A stretch of 64,000 nt of DNA from Rariloculus sp965263005 (GTDB taxonomy: Bacteria > Pseudomonadota > Gammaproteobacteria > Steroidobacterales > Rariloculaceae): the NCBI RefSeq assembly GCF_965263005.1, contig NZ_OZ253579.1, forward strand, positions 1,550,001 through 1,614,000. The letters run 5' to 3'. The position numbers were made by a program, and so were the translations under genes. Of this stretch, positions 41,517-50,135 are shown in pieces; positions within the stretch are counted from its first letter, which is position 1; every line of letters begins with the position of its first letter. The notes under the pieces are model-generated. The model did not search any database. It had not been told where the DNA came from and worked only from the letters and a program-made list of their open reading frames with translations.

Positions 41517-43810
41517 CGCTGCGGCTCGCCTGCGCCGTCCAGGCCGTTCTCGTCCGCCGGCGGCGCGGGCGCCGGCCACTCGACCAGGGCACTGCATTGG
41601 CCGGGAAACCGGCAGGCCTTGACGCGGTAGCGCCACGCCCCGGGCGCCCGGCCCCCGGGCAGGACGAACGAGGTCTGCGCCGCGTCGTAGACGTGGAGGA
41701 TGAAGCGCCAGGCGCCGTCACCGCGGGACTCCCCCACGGCGAGGTATCCGGCGCCTTCGGGCCACCGCCAGCGCAGCTCGTGGCGGCCGTCATCAAGCCT
41801 GCTCGACGCGAGGCCGTCCGGAGGGTGCAGCGCGGCCGGAAACACCGCGCGGTTGGGCGCGAGCGCCCGGGCGCGTTCGAGGTAGCGGCGTGCCGCCGGC
41901 GCGTATTCGGGATCGGTCGCGGCGGCGGCGCGGTACATCCGCGCCACGCTCTGCTGGATGCGCCAACTGTGCGGTTCCGTGCGCACCACCTCCGCCGCCT
42001 CGCGCGACGCCCAGTCGAGCAGGTCCCGGGCGCCGGGGCCGTTCTCGGCCCGGAGCCCCGGCCAGTTCTGGCCGAGCACGTTGAACAGCACCCAGCGCCA
42101 GGTGTTGGCGAGCGGCCGGAAGCCCTCGATGCCGCCCGCCATGACGCTCAAGGACCCCTGCCTCCCGGGCAGATGCCCTACATCGGCGGCCGCGTGAATC
42201 CGCTGATGCACCGTCAGGCCGCCGACGGCAAGCGCGACCGCCGCCGCCCCGAGCGCGATCCGCGCGCGGCGTCCCCGCAATAGCGCCGCGCACCGCGCCG
42301 ACAGCCGCGCGGGCAGCCGGGGACGATGCGAATCTCCAAAGGCCCTGGCCTCCAGCCCCGCGGCGAATCCGAGCAGCACGATGCCCTGCAGCGAGCCCGC
42401 GGGCGTATCGAACTGAAACTGGCTCTGCGCCAGCGTGCCCGCCAGCGCCGCGCCGGCGCCCAGCGCGAGTGCTCGGTCCCCGGCCCCCATCCGCCGCGCG
42501 GCCCGCCACACGGCCAGCAGCGCCAGCGCCCACAGCCCGAGATACGCCGCGGCGCCCGCCGCGCCCGTGGTCGCGGCGACCTCGACCAGCTTGCCGTGGG
42601 CCTGATCGTGCGGCTGGGTGACGGCCCCGTAGCCCGATGCGAAGCGGCCGAAGACCGCCACGAAGTTTTCCGGTCCCCACCCCAGCACCGGGCGCGCGGC
42701 GAATCCCTCCAGACCCGCCTCCCAGGCGGCGAGCCGGCTCTGAACGCCGGGACGTTGAAGATGCACGTCGGCCACGTATCGCGCGACCGGCTGCTCGATC
42801 GCGGGTAGCGCCGTGCGGTCGGGGTGCACGAAACGGATCCCGGCCCCGACGGCCAATACCGCGAGCCCCGCCAGCGCGAGCGCCGCGATCCGGCGGGCGC
42901 GCCTGCGTGCCAGCAACGCGGTGGCGACGGCGACAAACGCGAGGGCGGCGAACAGGCCCGCGAACCCGCCCACCGATCCGGCGAGCGCCAGCCCCCAGAG
43001 CTGCAGCCCCGCCGCTACGGCCCAGGCGAGCCCGGCCGGCCGCCGCGGCGCCGCGCGCCCGTCGCGTTTCGGGAGCGCCGTCTCCCGCCGGCGCGCACCT
43101 CTGCGCCGCCACGCCCGCGCCGTCTCCCGCCGCTTCGCGCCTCGCCGCCTCCCGGTCCGCGCCTTCGCGGCGGCGGCGGACGCCGCCGGCGGCGCGGGGG
43201 TCAGCCAGGCCCGCACGGCGAGCCCCATCGCGAGCATCAGGTTCCCGAGCAGGTAGACGCTCAGATAGACCGGATTGCCGAGCGGGCCGCTCATGCGCGG
43301 CAGGTGCTGCTCGGGCGCCGTGCCGAAGAAAGGAACGGCCAGATCGTAGTGCCGGGCGATGACCAGGCAGGCCATCGCCGTCCCGGCGCCCGCGCTCGCC
43401 ATCAGAAGCCGCCGCCAGGCTGCATCGGTGCGCAACACCGACACCAGCACCACGGCGAGCGCCATCCAGTGCGCACCGTCCACCACGCCCTGCATTCGCT
43501 CGTAAGTCGACCACAGGCTGCGCTGGAAGCTCGCCCCGAAACAGGCCGCGAGCAGCGAGACGGCGAGGCCGGCGGCGAGCGCCACCAGCACCCAGGACCG
43601 CGGCGGGCGGTAGGCCGGATCGGCGAGTGCCAGCACCGCCCACAGCGCGAAGACCCCCTCGATGACCGAGCGTGACCACACGGCCTTGCCGACCACAAAC
43701 GGAAAAATCGTTCCCGGCGAGAACACGAACGGGGTCAGCAGCACCAGCCCGATGCCGGCCAGGACGCCGAACCGCAACCACGTCTCCCATGCCGGCGTGC
43801 GCACCGTCAC
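41513..43810 (-). CDS. O-antigen ligase/polymerase family membrane protein (Wzy/WaaL-like)
   Basis: From GTG 43810 (VTVRTPAWETWLRF) the protein has 765 residues. About a dozen transmembrane segments surround a large periplasmic loop with LGWGPENFVAVFGRF and HNQ-like QPHDQAHGKLVEV, the Wzy_C signature. A cytoplasmic loop is extremely Arg-rich with an internal duplication (about 43035-43170). The C-terminus is soluble and looks like a fibronectin-type fold (HELRWRWPEGAGYLAVG). It should polymerise or ligate the lipid-linked glycan at the periplasmic face. Start and stop both overlap their neighbours by four bases. Confidence 0.87.
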   Translation of the reverse strand: MTVRTPAWETWLRFGVLAGIGLVLLTPFVFSPGTIFPFVVGKAVWSRSVIEGVFALWAVLALADPAYRPPRSWVLVALAAGLAVSLLAACFGASFQRSLWSTYERMQGVVDGAHWMALAVVLVSVLRTDAAWRRLLMASAGAGTAMACLVIARHYDLAVPFFGTAPEQHLPRMSGPLGNPVYLSVYLLGNLMLAMGLAVRAWLTPAPPAASAAAAKARTGRRRGAKRRETARAWRRRGARRRETALPKRDGRAAPRRPAGLAWAVAAGLQLWGLALAGSVGGFAGLFAALAFVAVATALLARRRARRIAALALAGLAVLAVGAGIRFVHPDRTALPAIEQPVARYVADVHLQRPGVQSRLAAWEAGLEGFAARPVLGWGPENFVAVFGRFASGYGAVTQPHDQAHGKLVEVAATTGAAGAAAYLGLWALALLAVWRAARRMGAGDRALALGAGAALAGTLAQSQFQFDTPAGSLQGIVLLGFAAGLEARAFGDSHRPRLPARLSARCAALLRGRRARIALGAAAVALAVGGLTVHQRIHAAADVGHLPGRQGSLSVMAGGIEGFRPLANTWRWVLFNVLGQNWPGLRAENGPGARDLLDWASREAAEVVRTEPHSWRIQQSVARMYRAAAATDPEYAPAARRYLERARALAPNRAVFPAALHPPDGLASSRLDDGRHELRWRWPEGAGYLAVGESRGDGAWRFILHVYDAAQTSFVLPGGRAPGAWRYRVKACRFPGQCSALVEWPAPAPPADENGLDGAGEPQR

Positions 43811-44814
43811 CGCCTCTTCAGGCCCGCACCGCCCGGCGCCCCCGCGAAGAACCCGGCCGCCCAGGCAAGATGGATGGTCGCCGCCACCACCGGCAGCAGC
43901 ACCGCTGCGGCGCACCGCCGGCGCAGCCCGATCGCCGCGGACGCGCCGGTGAGCAGCAGCCCGTAGCCGGCGGGGCAGACCGCCGCCGCGCCCATGAGCA
44001 ACGCCCCAACCTCCGGCGCGGCCCCGCCGGCCAGCCGCCCGGCCACGGCCAGCGCGGCCGAGGCCGCCAGCGCCGCCAGCAGCAGCGGCGGCGCCGCCTG
44101 GCGGAGCTTCAGCGAGCGGGGATGGCGCCCGAGCACGACCCGCTTCCAGCGGCCGTAGTCGAAGTACTGCCGCGCCAGCGCCCGAAAGCTCCCGCGCGGC
44201 CGGTAGTCCACGACCAGCGCCGGGTCGAACCACACCGTCGCGCCGCGCGCGCGCAGCCGCCAGTTGAGCTCGTAGTCCTCGTTGCGAAGGAGGCTCTCGT
44301 CGAAACCCCCCGCGGCGTCCAGCGCGTCGCGCCGGAATACGCCCGGGAACACCGTGTCGACCGGGCCCTGGGCGCCGCCGATGCGGTAGCGGGCGCCGCC
44401 CGCGCCGAGCGGCGTGCTCGTCGCCAGCGCCACCGCCCGTTCGAAGAACGAGAACCCCACCGGGTTGACGCGCCCGCCCACGTTGGCCGCCCCGGTGCGC
44501 AACAGCGTCGCAACCGCACGCGTGAGGTACCACTCCGGCAGCATCGCCCGCGCGTCGCAGCGGGCGATGACCGGATGGCGGGCCGCGCGCAGCGCGGCGT
44601 TCAATCCGCAGGCGATCCCGCGCCCGGGGTTGGGAACCACCCGGACTCCGGGGAAGCGCCGCCGCACGAGCCTGGCCGTCCCGGCGCGCTGCGAGCCGTC
44701 CGCGACGATTACCTCGAACCCGCCGGCGTAGTCCTGGGCCAGCACCGATTCGAGCGCGCGCGGGAGCGTCGCCTCGGCATCGCGGGCCGGCACGATCACC
44801 GAGACCGGCGGCAT
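43807..44814 (-). CDS. Glycosyltransferase family 2 protein, ExoA-like, with membrane C-terminus
   Basis: From ATG 44814 the protein has 335 residues. The GT-A domain shows SVIVPARDAEATLPRALES, VIVADGSQRAG and PVIARCDARAMLP (the D-x-D position), then GGFDESLLRNEDYELNWRL, typical of succinoglycan-type ExoA enzymes. Three or four hydrophobic segments follow near the C-terminus. It is the first gene of the minus-strand glycan series and faces the sulfotransferase gene across 156 bases that must hold divergent promoters. Confidence 0.9.
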   Translation of the reverse strand: MPPVSVIVPARDAEATLPRALESVLAQDYAGGFEVIVADGSQRAGTARLVRRRFPGVRVVPNPGRGIACGLNAALRAARHPVIARCDARAMLPEWYLTRAVATLLRTGAANVGGRVNPVGFSFFERAVALATSTPLGAGGARYRIGGAQGPVDTVFPGVFRRDALDAAGGFDESLLRNEDYELNWRLRARGATVWFDPALVVDYRPRGSFRALARQYFDYGRWKRVVLGRHPRSLKLRQAAPPLLLAALAASAALAVAGRLAGGAAPEVGALLMGAAAVCPAGYGLLLTGASAAIGLRRRCAAAVLLPVVAATIHLAWAAGFFAGAPGGAGLKRR

Positions 44815-44970
44815 TCGGCCCGCGTTCAGGTCGCCGGATTCCGCGCGCGCCCCCGACCGCGCCGTACGCGCCCGGTATACTCTTGCGGCCGGACCGGGTT
44901 GCGCGCTGCGCGCGATGCCTGTACCGGCTCCAGCCGAGCAGCCCCGGAGGTCACCGAACCGAGCCCGCCC

Positions 44971-45984
44971 ATGCGCGACGATACCGAGCGTGTCACGGAC
45001 ACGATGAGCCCCGATCCGCACGACGCGGCGCGTCGGCTCGGGCGCCTCCTCGGGCTCGCGCGCCGCTGCGGCCTGCTGCCGGCCCGCGACCGCAACGGGA
45101 TCGCCGCCGCCGGAAATCGGATGCTCACCCGCCGGCTGGAGCGCCTGGCCCGCCGGCTCGCCGATTCGCCCACGCCCGAACACCGCGACGTGGCCGCGGC
45201 GCTGGCCGCCGCCATCGCGGCGCAGGACCATGCGAGGGCGCTGGCGCTGGTCACCACGGCCGGATGCCGCACCGACCTGCGCGCCGAGAAGATGGTCTCG
45301 CGCCGCTACCGCTTCGTCTGGTTGTGCAACCCCAAGGTCGCCTCGCGCAGCCTCATCGCCGCGCTGCGCGCGGCTGACCCCGATGCGGAGCTGTTCCGCG
45401 GCCGCACGCTGGAGGAGGTGCTCGCGCGGCGTCCGCAGGCGCGCGGGTATTTCACCTTCGCCTTCATCCGCCATCCCCTCGACCGGATCCGTTCCTGCCA
45501 TGCCGACAAGCACGCCCTGGCGCTGCGCGAGCGCAGGGCGGCTCGCTGGTTCATCGAGCCCTGGCACGGGCTGAGCCCCGGCATGACGTTCGCCGAATTC
45601 TGCCGCTGGCTCGACACACCATGGGGATCCGACGCCTTCGCCGACCGGCACTGGCTCTCTCAGCACCGGCAGATCCGCACCGCCGACGGCCGCCTGCCGG
45701 ATTTCCTCGGGCACTGGGAGTGCCTCGATGCCGACTGGCGCGCGGTGACTGGACGGTTGGGGCTGCCCTTTCGCGAACTTCCCCGGCTGAACGCCGGCCC
45801 ACGGGGCGTGCACGCCGCGCAAGCGCCTGACACCGCCGCGGCCGCTGTGCTGAGACGGCGCTACGCCGAGGACTTGCGGATCGGCGGCTATGACGAGGCG
45901 TCCGACCACAGCCTCTGCAACCGCTCGTCGGAGCCGCCGGCCCGCGCACCCGCTTGGCCCCGGACCGCCGACGGCAGTGACTGA
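44971..45984 (+). CDS. Sulfotransferase family 2 protein
   Basis: The 337-residue protein has a helical N-terminal region of about 110 residues. Then comes the sulfotransferase core: FVWLCNPKVASRSLIAAL (5'-PSB loop), GYFTFAFIRHPLDRIRSCH (3'-phosphate binding), and GHWECLDADWRAVTGRLGL. It resembles carbohydrate sulfotransferases of the Sulfotransfer_2 family. It is the second sulfotransferase of the locus and overlaps the flippase gene by eight bases. ATG 44971 is preferred; a second in-frame ATG (45004) is possible. Confidence 0.83.
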   Translation: MRDDTERVTDTMSPDPHDAARRLGRLLGLARRCGLLPARDRNGIAAAGNRMLTRRLERLARRLADSPTPEHRDVAAALAAAIAAQDHARALALVTTAGCRTDLRAEKMVSRRYRFVWLCNPKVASRSLIAALRAADPDAELFRGRTLEEVLARRPQARGYFTFAFIRHPLDRIRSCHADKHALALRERRAARWFIEPWHGLSPGMTFAEFCRWLDTPWGSDAFADRHWLSQHRQIRTADGRLPDFLGHWECLDADWRAVTGRLGLPFRELPRLNAGPRGVHAAQAPDTAAAAVLRRRYAEDLRIGGYDEASDHSLCNRSSEPPARAPAWPRTADGSD

Positions 45985-47521
45985 GCCGCACCCGCCGCCC
46001 CTGACCGCACGGACCGTGCATGCGCTGCGCCGCTCCGCGCTCACCGCCGTCGTCGGGGCGCTGCTCTCCGTGGCCATTCTCGCGATCCTCTCGCGCCTGC
46101 TCACGCCGCGCGACTTCGGGGTCGTCGGGATCGCCATGATCTTCGTCGGCGTGATCGACGCCACCGGCAGGCTCGGCATCGGACCGGCGATCGTGCAGCG
46201 CCCCGGACTGACCGAGCGGCACGTCGCGACCGGCTTCGTCCTGTCGGCAACCCTCGGCGCCGTACTGAGCGCGGCGGTGTGGTTCGCGTCCCCGGCGGTC
46301 GGTCGGTTCTTCATCGACGCCGAGGCGCCGGCGATTCTCGGAGGGCTGTCAGCCGTCTTCGTCATCACCGGCCTCGGCGAGGTTTCCCAGCACCTGCTGC
46401 GCCGCCAACTCCGCTTCGGCCGGCTCATGCTCGCCAGCCTGGTGTCGCAGGTTGCCGGCTACGGGCTGGTCGCGATCGCGCTGGCGATGCAAGGATTTGG
46501 CCCCTGGTCGCTGGTGGGCGGGCTTCTCGCGCGCCGCGCGCTGTTCACGGCGGTGGCCCTCACCAGCCAGCCGCCACCCCTGCGCGCGAAGCTCTCGCGG
46601 CATGCAGCCGCGCAGTTGCTCCAGATCGGCACGGGGTTCTCCGTCTCCGCTCTGATGGCCGCAATCGCCGGACACGGCGCCCGCTTCGCCATCGCAAGCG
46701 GCCTCGGCGCGGCGCCGCTGGGACACTACACCCAGGCATGGCGCGTGGCCGGGGCGCCGAACCGTCTCGGCAACGTGCTGCACAGCGTGCTGTTTCCCGC
46801 GATGGCCGAACGCCAGGAACGTATCGACCGTCTCCGCCCCGTGTATTTGCACGGCATGGAGATCACGTCGCTGCTGGCCATACCCGCGAGCGTCCTGTTT
46901 GTGCTGTGCGCTCCCGAAATCATCGCCGTGCTGTTCGGCCCGCAGTGGGACGCCGCCGTTCCCGTGCTGAAGATCCTGGGCGCCGGCACCGTCTTCCATG
47001 CCTGCAATATCATCGACGTCACCACGATACGGGCCCTCGGAGCGGTCTATCGCGAGGCATGGCGCAAGGCGCTGTTCGCCCTGCTCATGGTGTTCGGTGT
47101 CTGGCTGGGCGTGCGCTGGGGGCTCGCCGGGGCCGCCGCCGCGATCATCGCCGCGCGTATCCTCCTGCACCTGCTGCTCACGCACCTCGCCCTGGACCTG
47201 CTCGGCCTGCGCTGGCGGCGCCTGCTCCGATGCCACGCGCCCGCCCTGTGGGCGGCTGCCTGGTCCGCCGCCGCGCTGTGGGCCGCCACCGGCCTTGCCG
47301 ACCGGGCGGCGCTCCCCGCGGCGGCCACGCTCGCCATCGGGCTCGGGGCCTGGGCCGCCGCGGCCGCGGCCGCCGTTTACACCGCGCCGGCCTTCGCTCG
47401 CCCGCGGTCCGTGCCGTGGCTCCTCGCCCACCTGCCGTTCACGGAGCTCGGAACCACCGGCAGGCTCCTGCGGGTCATCCTCGAACGCCTGGACCCTGCC
47501 CCGGCATCCCGGATCCGGTGA
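45977..47521 (+). CDS. Polysaccharide flippase (Wzx/MOP superfamily)
   Basis: From GTG 45977 (VTEPHPPPLTARTVHALRR) the product is 514 residues with about 12-14 membrane helices. It carries the RfbX/lipopolysaccharide-exporter pattern: LSRLLTPRDFGVVGIAMIFVG, GYGLVAIALAMQGFGPWSLV, GHYTQAWRVAGAPNRLGNVL and EIIAVLFGPQWDAAVPVLKIL. It flips undecaprenyl-linked repeat units to the periplasm for the ligase/polymerase encoded on the other strand. The further upstream frame to 45890 lies inside the sulfotransferase gene. Confidence 0.92.
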   Translation: MTEPHPPPLTARTVHALRRSALTAVVGALLSVAILAILSRLLTPRDFGVVGIAMIFVGVIDATGRLGIGPAIVQRPGLTERHVATGFVLSATLGAVLSAAVWFASPAVGRFFIDAEAPAILGGLSAVFVITGLGEVSQHLLRRQLRFGRLMLASLVSQVAGYGLVAIALAMQGFGPWSLVGGLLARRALFTAVALTSQPPPLRAKLSRHAAAQLLQIGTGFSVSALMAAIAGHGARFAIASGLGAAPLGHYTQAWRVAGAPNRLGNVLHSVLFPAMAERQERIDRLRPVYLHGMEITSLLAIPASVLFVLCAPEIIAVLFGPQWDAAVPVLKILGAGTVFHACNIIDVTTIRALGAVYREAWRKALFALLMVFGVWLGVRWGLAGAAAAIIAARILLHLLLTHLALDLLGLRWRRLLRCHAPALWAAAWSAAALWAATGLADRAALPAAATLAIGLGAWAAAAAAAVYTAPAFARPRSVPWLLAHLPFTELGTTGRLLRVILERLDPAPASRIR

Positions 47522-47599
47522 GCTCCGGCGCCGGCGATCCCGAGCGCCATCGCGACCCCGCCGCGGCGGCTCGCGCAGCCAGCGCAGTGTCGTGGCCAC

Positions 47600-47848
47600 G
47601 CGCGCGGCCAGATGCATGACCGCGCCCACCGCGTGTGTCCTCAGCGTCGACCGCAACGCCCGCGCATCGCCGATATCGGCCAGAACGAAGGGGACATCGC
47701 CCGGTACCGAGTCGCGCCGGCCGCTGGACAGATCGTCGAGGACCGTCACCCGATAGCCCGCTTCGCGAACGGCGAGCACGACGTGGCTGCCGACATAGCC
47801 GGCGCCGCCGGTGACGAGAACGGACTGCCCCGATCGCAGGCCCTTCAC
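47600..47848 (-). pseudogene. UDP-glucose 4-epimerase-like gene, N-terminal fragment
   Basis: The first 83 residues are the NAD-binding half of a GalE-type epimerase: VLVTGGAGYVGSHVV, VTVLDDLSSGRRDSV, DVPFVLADIGDA and AVMHLAAR. After HLAAR the sequence becomes unrelated Arg-rich reading through the back of the flippase region, and the catalytic Y-x-x-x-K is missing. The break is within 100 bases of the flippase stop. It is probably the edge left when a glycan gene block was recombined. Confidence 0.8.
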
Positions 47849-48389
47849 GATTCGTTCCCTTCAATCACCGCCGCGCTCCCGAATCATGTCTCCAAATCCC
47901 CAATGCCCACCATGAATCACCGATGGTCAAAGTCATGTTAATAGGGTCATAACATGTTATAAACAAACGGCAAAATATTGATATACGAAATTGTATTATT
48001 GTGGTGCGTCTGGCGCCCATTTTCGGCGGCCGATCCAAAAACTCTCGCTCGTGCCGATACTCATGACGACAATGACGGTCCATGCTGCCGACCGATGTAC
48101 ATCGCTTTTCGGAATGCGTGAGGCAGTGCAAAGATACGCTGCGGGCTAGTCCGGATTGGCGCCGCTACCGGCACTTCACATGACCCCTCACGGCGCCCCG
48201 CGCACGGCTCGCGGTAGAGGCGCCTCGTTACCCCGTCCCCAGGGCAACGACTTCAACGACGATCTCGTGATGCCCGGACGCGAACACCTCGCTCAACGTC
48301 TCGCGCCCCTTGCGATTCGCCCGCGAACTGAAGAGCCGTGCGCCGCGTTGCTTGGTGGACCTAGCCGGTTGACGAGCAAGGGCCAAGCT
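47849..48389. other. Intergenic region with no supported gene
   Basis: About 540 bases. 47930-48000 is AT-rich and includes a perfect 12-base palindrome ATAACATGTTAT (47949-47960). The possible frames of 60-115 codons on both strands lack family motifs, plausible ribosome sites or consistent codon use. No tRNA or rRNA is seen. Confidence 0.4.
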
Positions 48390-48407
48390 GTACAGGTACT
48401 ACTGTAC
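48390..48407. promoter_or_regulatory. Palindromic operator in front of the YefM stub
   Basis: A perfect inverted repeat GTACAG-N6-CTGTAC lies 20 bases before the start codon of the YefM fragment. YefM/Phd antitoxins repress their own promoter by binding palindromes of this size in this place. A ribosome site GAGGAG (48413-48418) follows. Confidence 0.6.
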
Positions 48408-48426
48408 GTAACGAGGAGCACATCAC

Positions 48427-48573
48427 GTGATTCACGAGACCAGCTACACGCGAGCCCGGCAACAGCTTGCAACACTCATGGATCAGGTTACCGATACCCG
48501 TGAACCGGTGCTGACCCGCTGCCCGCGATTCCCGCCGGCGATGGCAGGTGACCTCACGCCGCGAGCTGCCTGA
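48427..48573 (+). pseudogene. YefM/Phd-family antitoxin, N-terminal fragment
   Basis: GTG 48427, with a good ribosome site, opens VIHETSYTRARQQLATLMDQ VTDTREPVLTR, the DNA-binding N-terminus of YefM antitoxins. After about 31 residues the sequence turns into CPRFPPAM..., unrelated to the family, and stops at 48573. The toxin-binding half and any toxin gene (yoeB-like) are gone. The fragment could still bind its operator, since the DNA-binding half is what remains, but this is speculative. Confidence 0.75.
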
Positions 48574-48678
48574 TTCCCAGCCACGCGCCTTGTTGATTGC
48601 ACCGCAATTGCCGCAAAAATCGGTTTCCCGGACGACCCGGAGAATGCACTAGGCGATGCGGAGAATACCGCCCATAAT

Positions 48679-48697
48679 GTCCGCAATATATGCGGAC
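48679..48697. promoter_or_regulatory. Palindrome upstream of the Fic gene
   Basis: GTCCGCA-ATATA-TGCGGAC is a perfect inverted repeat ending 20 bases before the fic start codon. Its AT centre could double as a -10 region. Several Fic genes with a C-terminal winged helix are thought to be autoregulated, so an operator is the natural reading. Confidence 0.5.
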
Positions 48698-48717
48698 TTT
48701 AGCGGTGCGGACGTCAG

Positions 48718-49836
48718 ATGAGCTACATCTGGGAGCTTGAGCAGTGGCCGGAGCTGTGCTGGGACGATCGCTCCCTGGCGCGGCTTCTTGCCCGTGTCAG
48801 CCGGGAACAGGGCCGACTTCTCGGCAAGATGGAAGGGCTCGGCTTCGACTTGCGCACCAGGGCGCATCTGCGGACGCTGACCGAGGATGTGGTCAAGTCG
48901 AGCGAGATCGAGGGTGAACGACTCGATCGGGAACAGGTCCGCTCCTCGATCGCGCGGCGACTCGGCATCGATATCGGCGGCATCGTTCCCTCGGAACGCG
49001 ATGTTGACGGCGTGGTCGAAATGATGCTCGACGCCACCGGCAACTACAACGAACCGCTCACGGTGGAGCGACTGTTTGCCTGGCATGCGGCTTTGTTCCC
49101 GACCGGAAGAAGCGGCATGACTCCAATCGTCGTCGGGAACTGGCGCACCGACGCGGCGGGACCGATGCAGGTTGTGTCGGGCCCAATCGGACGGCAGAAG
49201 GTCCACTACGAAGCACCGCCCGCCGCCCGCGTGTCCCACGAGATGGACAGGTTCCTGTCCTGGTTCGATCAGCCGGGCGACATCGACCCGTTACTCGTTG
49301 CAGGGCTTGCACACTTGTGGTTCGTGACCATTCACCCGGTCGATGACGGAAACGGACGTATCGCCCGAGCGATCGCGAACGTGGCGCTCGCGCGCTCCGA
49401 ACAGACCGGCCAGCGCTTTTACAGCATGTCGAAACAAATCCAAGCCGAACGCAACCACTACTACGATCTGCTGGAACGCACGCAGCGGGCGAACCTCGAT
49501 ATTACGGCTTGGCAGACATGGTTTCTGGAATGCCTGCTGCGCGCGATAGAAGGGTCGGAGGACACCTTGTCCGCCGTGTTCGACAAGGCCCGGTTCTGGG
49601 AACGCTTTTCCGCGGAAGCATTCAACGAGCGGCAGGTCAAGATACTGAACCGTGTGCTCGATGGCTTCGAGGGCAAATTGACCTCATCGAAATGGGCAAT
49701 ACTCGCGAAGTGCTCGCAGGACACTGCATACCGCGACATCCTGAACCTTGTCGGCCGCGGAGCGCTGCGCAAGGACCCCGGTGGTGGACGCAGTACGAGT
49801 TATTCGGTGGTGACGGGCGCCCAGGTGCGTCGATAG
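48718..49836 (+). CDS. Fic-family protein (adenylyltransferase type) with DUF4172-like N-terminus
   Basis: The 372-residue protein has a helical N-terminal domain with the self-inhibitory motif SSEIEGE (about residues 61-67, S/T-x-x-x-E-G class). The Fic core has HPVDDGNGRIARAI (HxFx[D/E]GNGRxxR form with Pro-Val after His) and LFAWHAALFP. A C-terminal winged-helix region ends RRVLDG... and LVGRGALRKDPGG. Such enzymes transfer AMP to hydroxyl side chains of target proteins, often in toxin-antitoxin or stress contexts. Intact, and distinct from the broken Fic fragment at 21.1-21.5 kb. Confidence 0.92.
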   Translation: MSYIWELEQWPELCWDDRSLARLLARVSREQGRLLGKMEGLGFDLRTRAHLRTLTEDVVKSSEIEGERLDREQVRSSIARRLGIDIGGIVPSERDVDGVVEMMLDATGNYNEPLTVERLFAWHAALFPTGRSGMTPIVVGNWRTDAAGPMQVVSGPIGRQKVHYEAPPAARVSHEMDRFLSWFDQPGDIDPLLVAGLAHLWFVTIHPVDDGNGRIARAIANVALARSEQTGQRFYSMSKQIQAERNHYYDLLERTQRANLDITAWQTWFLECLLRAIEGSEDTLSAVFDKARFWERFSAEAFNERQVKILNRVLDGFEGKLTSSKWAILAKCSQDTAYRDILNLVGRGALRKDPGGGRSTSYSVVTGAQVRR

Positions 49837-49849
49837 CGCGCTGGCGCTT

Positions 49850-49868
49850 GTGAACCGTACCGGTTCAC
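49850..49868. promoter_or_regulatory. Inverted repeat after the Fic gene
   Basis: GTGAACCG-TAC-CGGTTCAC is a perfect 8-base inverted repeat 14 bases after the fic stop. No T-run follows, so an operator or the relic of a lost gene is as likely as a terminator. Beyond it 49869-50098 holds only a 19-codon frame (49898-49957) and no recognisable gene. Confidence 0.4.
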
Positions 49869-50098
49869 CCGAGAGTCGAACAACTACCGAGTGGGCAATG
49901 AATTTGGACTTCGACGCGCTAGTCGCGAGCGGCCGGATCAAGATCCGTGGCGGATAGTCTCCGGGCGATTCGGGGGCAGCTACGTCTAACTTTGAATCGC
50001 CATCATCAACGCCATGGCGCGCCCAAATCCAAGGGTATGGTTATCACGACCCCGAAAGAGGGTATCGGGGTCTTGGGTTGCTCGAATGGGTCGGCAAA

Positions 50099-50117
50099 TT
50101 GCATATTAGATATGCAA
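50099..50117. promoter_or_regulatory. Palindromic operator/promoter of the DUF4143 ATPase gene
   Basis: TTGCATAT-TAG-ATATGCAA is a perfect inverted repeat ending 18 bases before the GTG start of the ATPase gene. The AT content and position fit a promoter-overlapping operator. Confidence 0.6.
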
Positions 50118-50135
50118 TGTGTACATTGATGAGCC

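Noticed and set aside
47865..48131. 88-codon minus-strand frame in the region after the galE stub
   Set aside because: No family resemblance, odd His/Arg-rich composition and no ribosome site.
49898..49957. 19-codon frame starting MNLDFDALV after the Fic gene
   Set aside because: Too short to assign. It may be the tail of a lost gene but shows no diagnostic motif.
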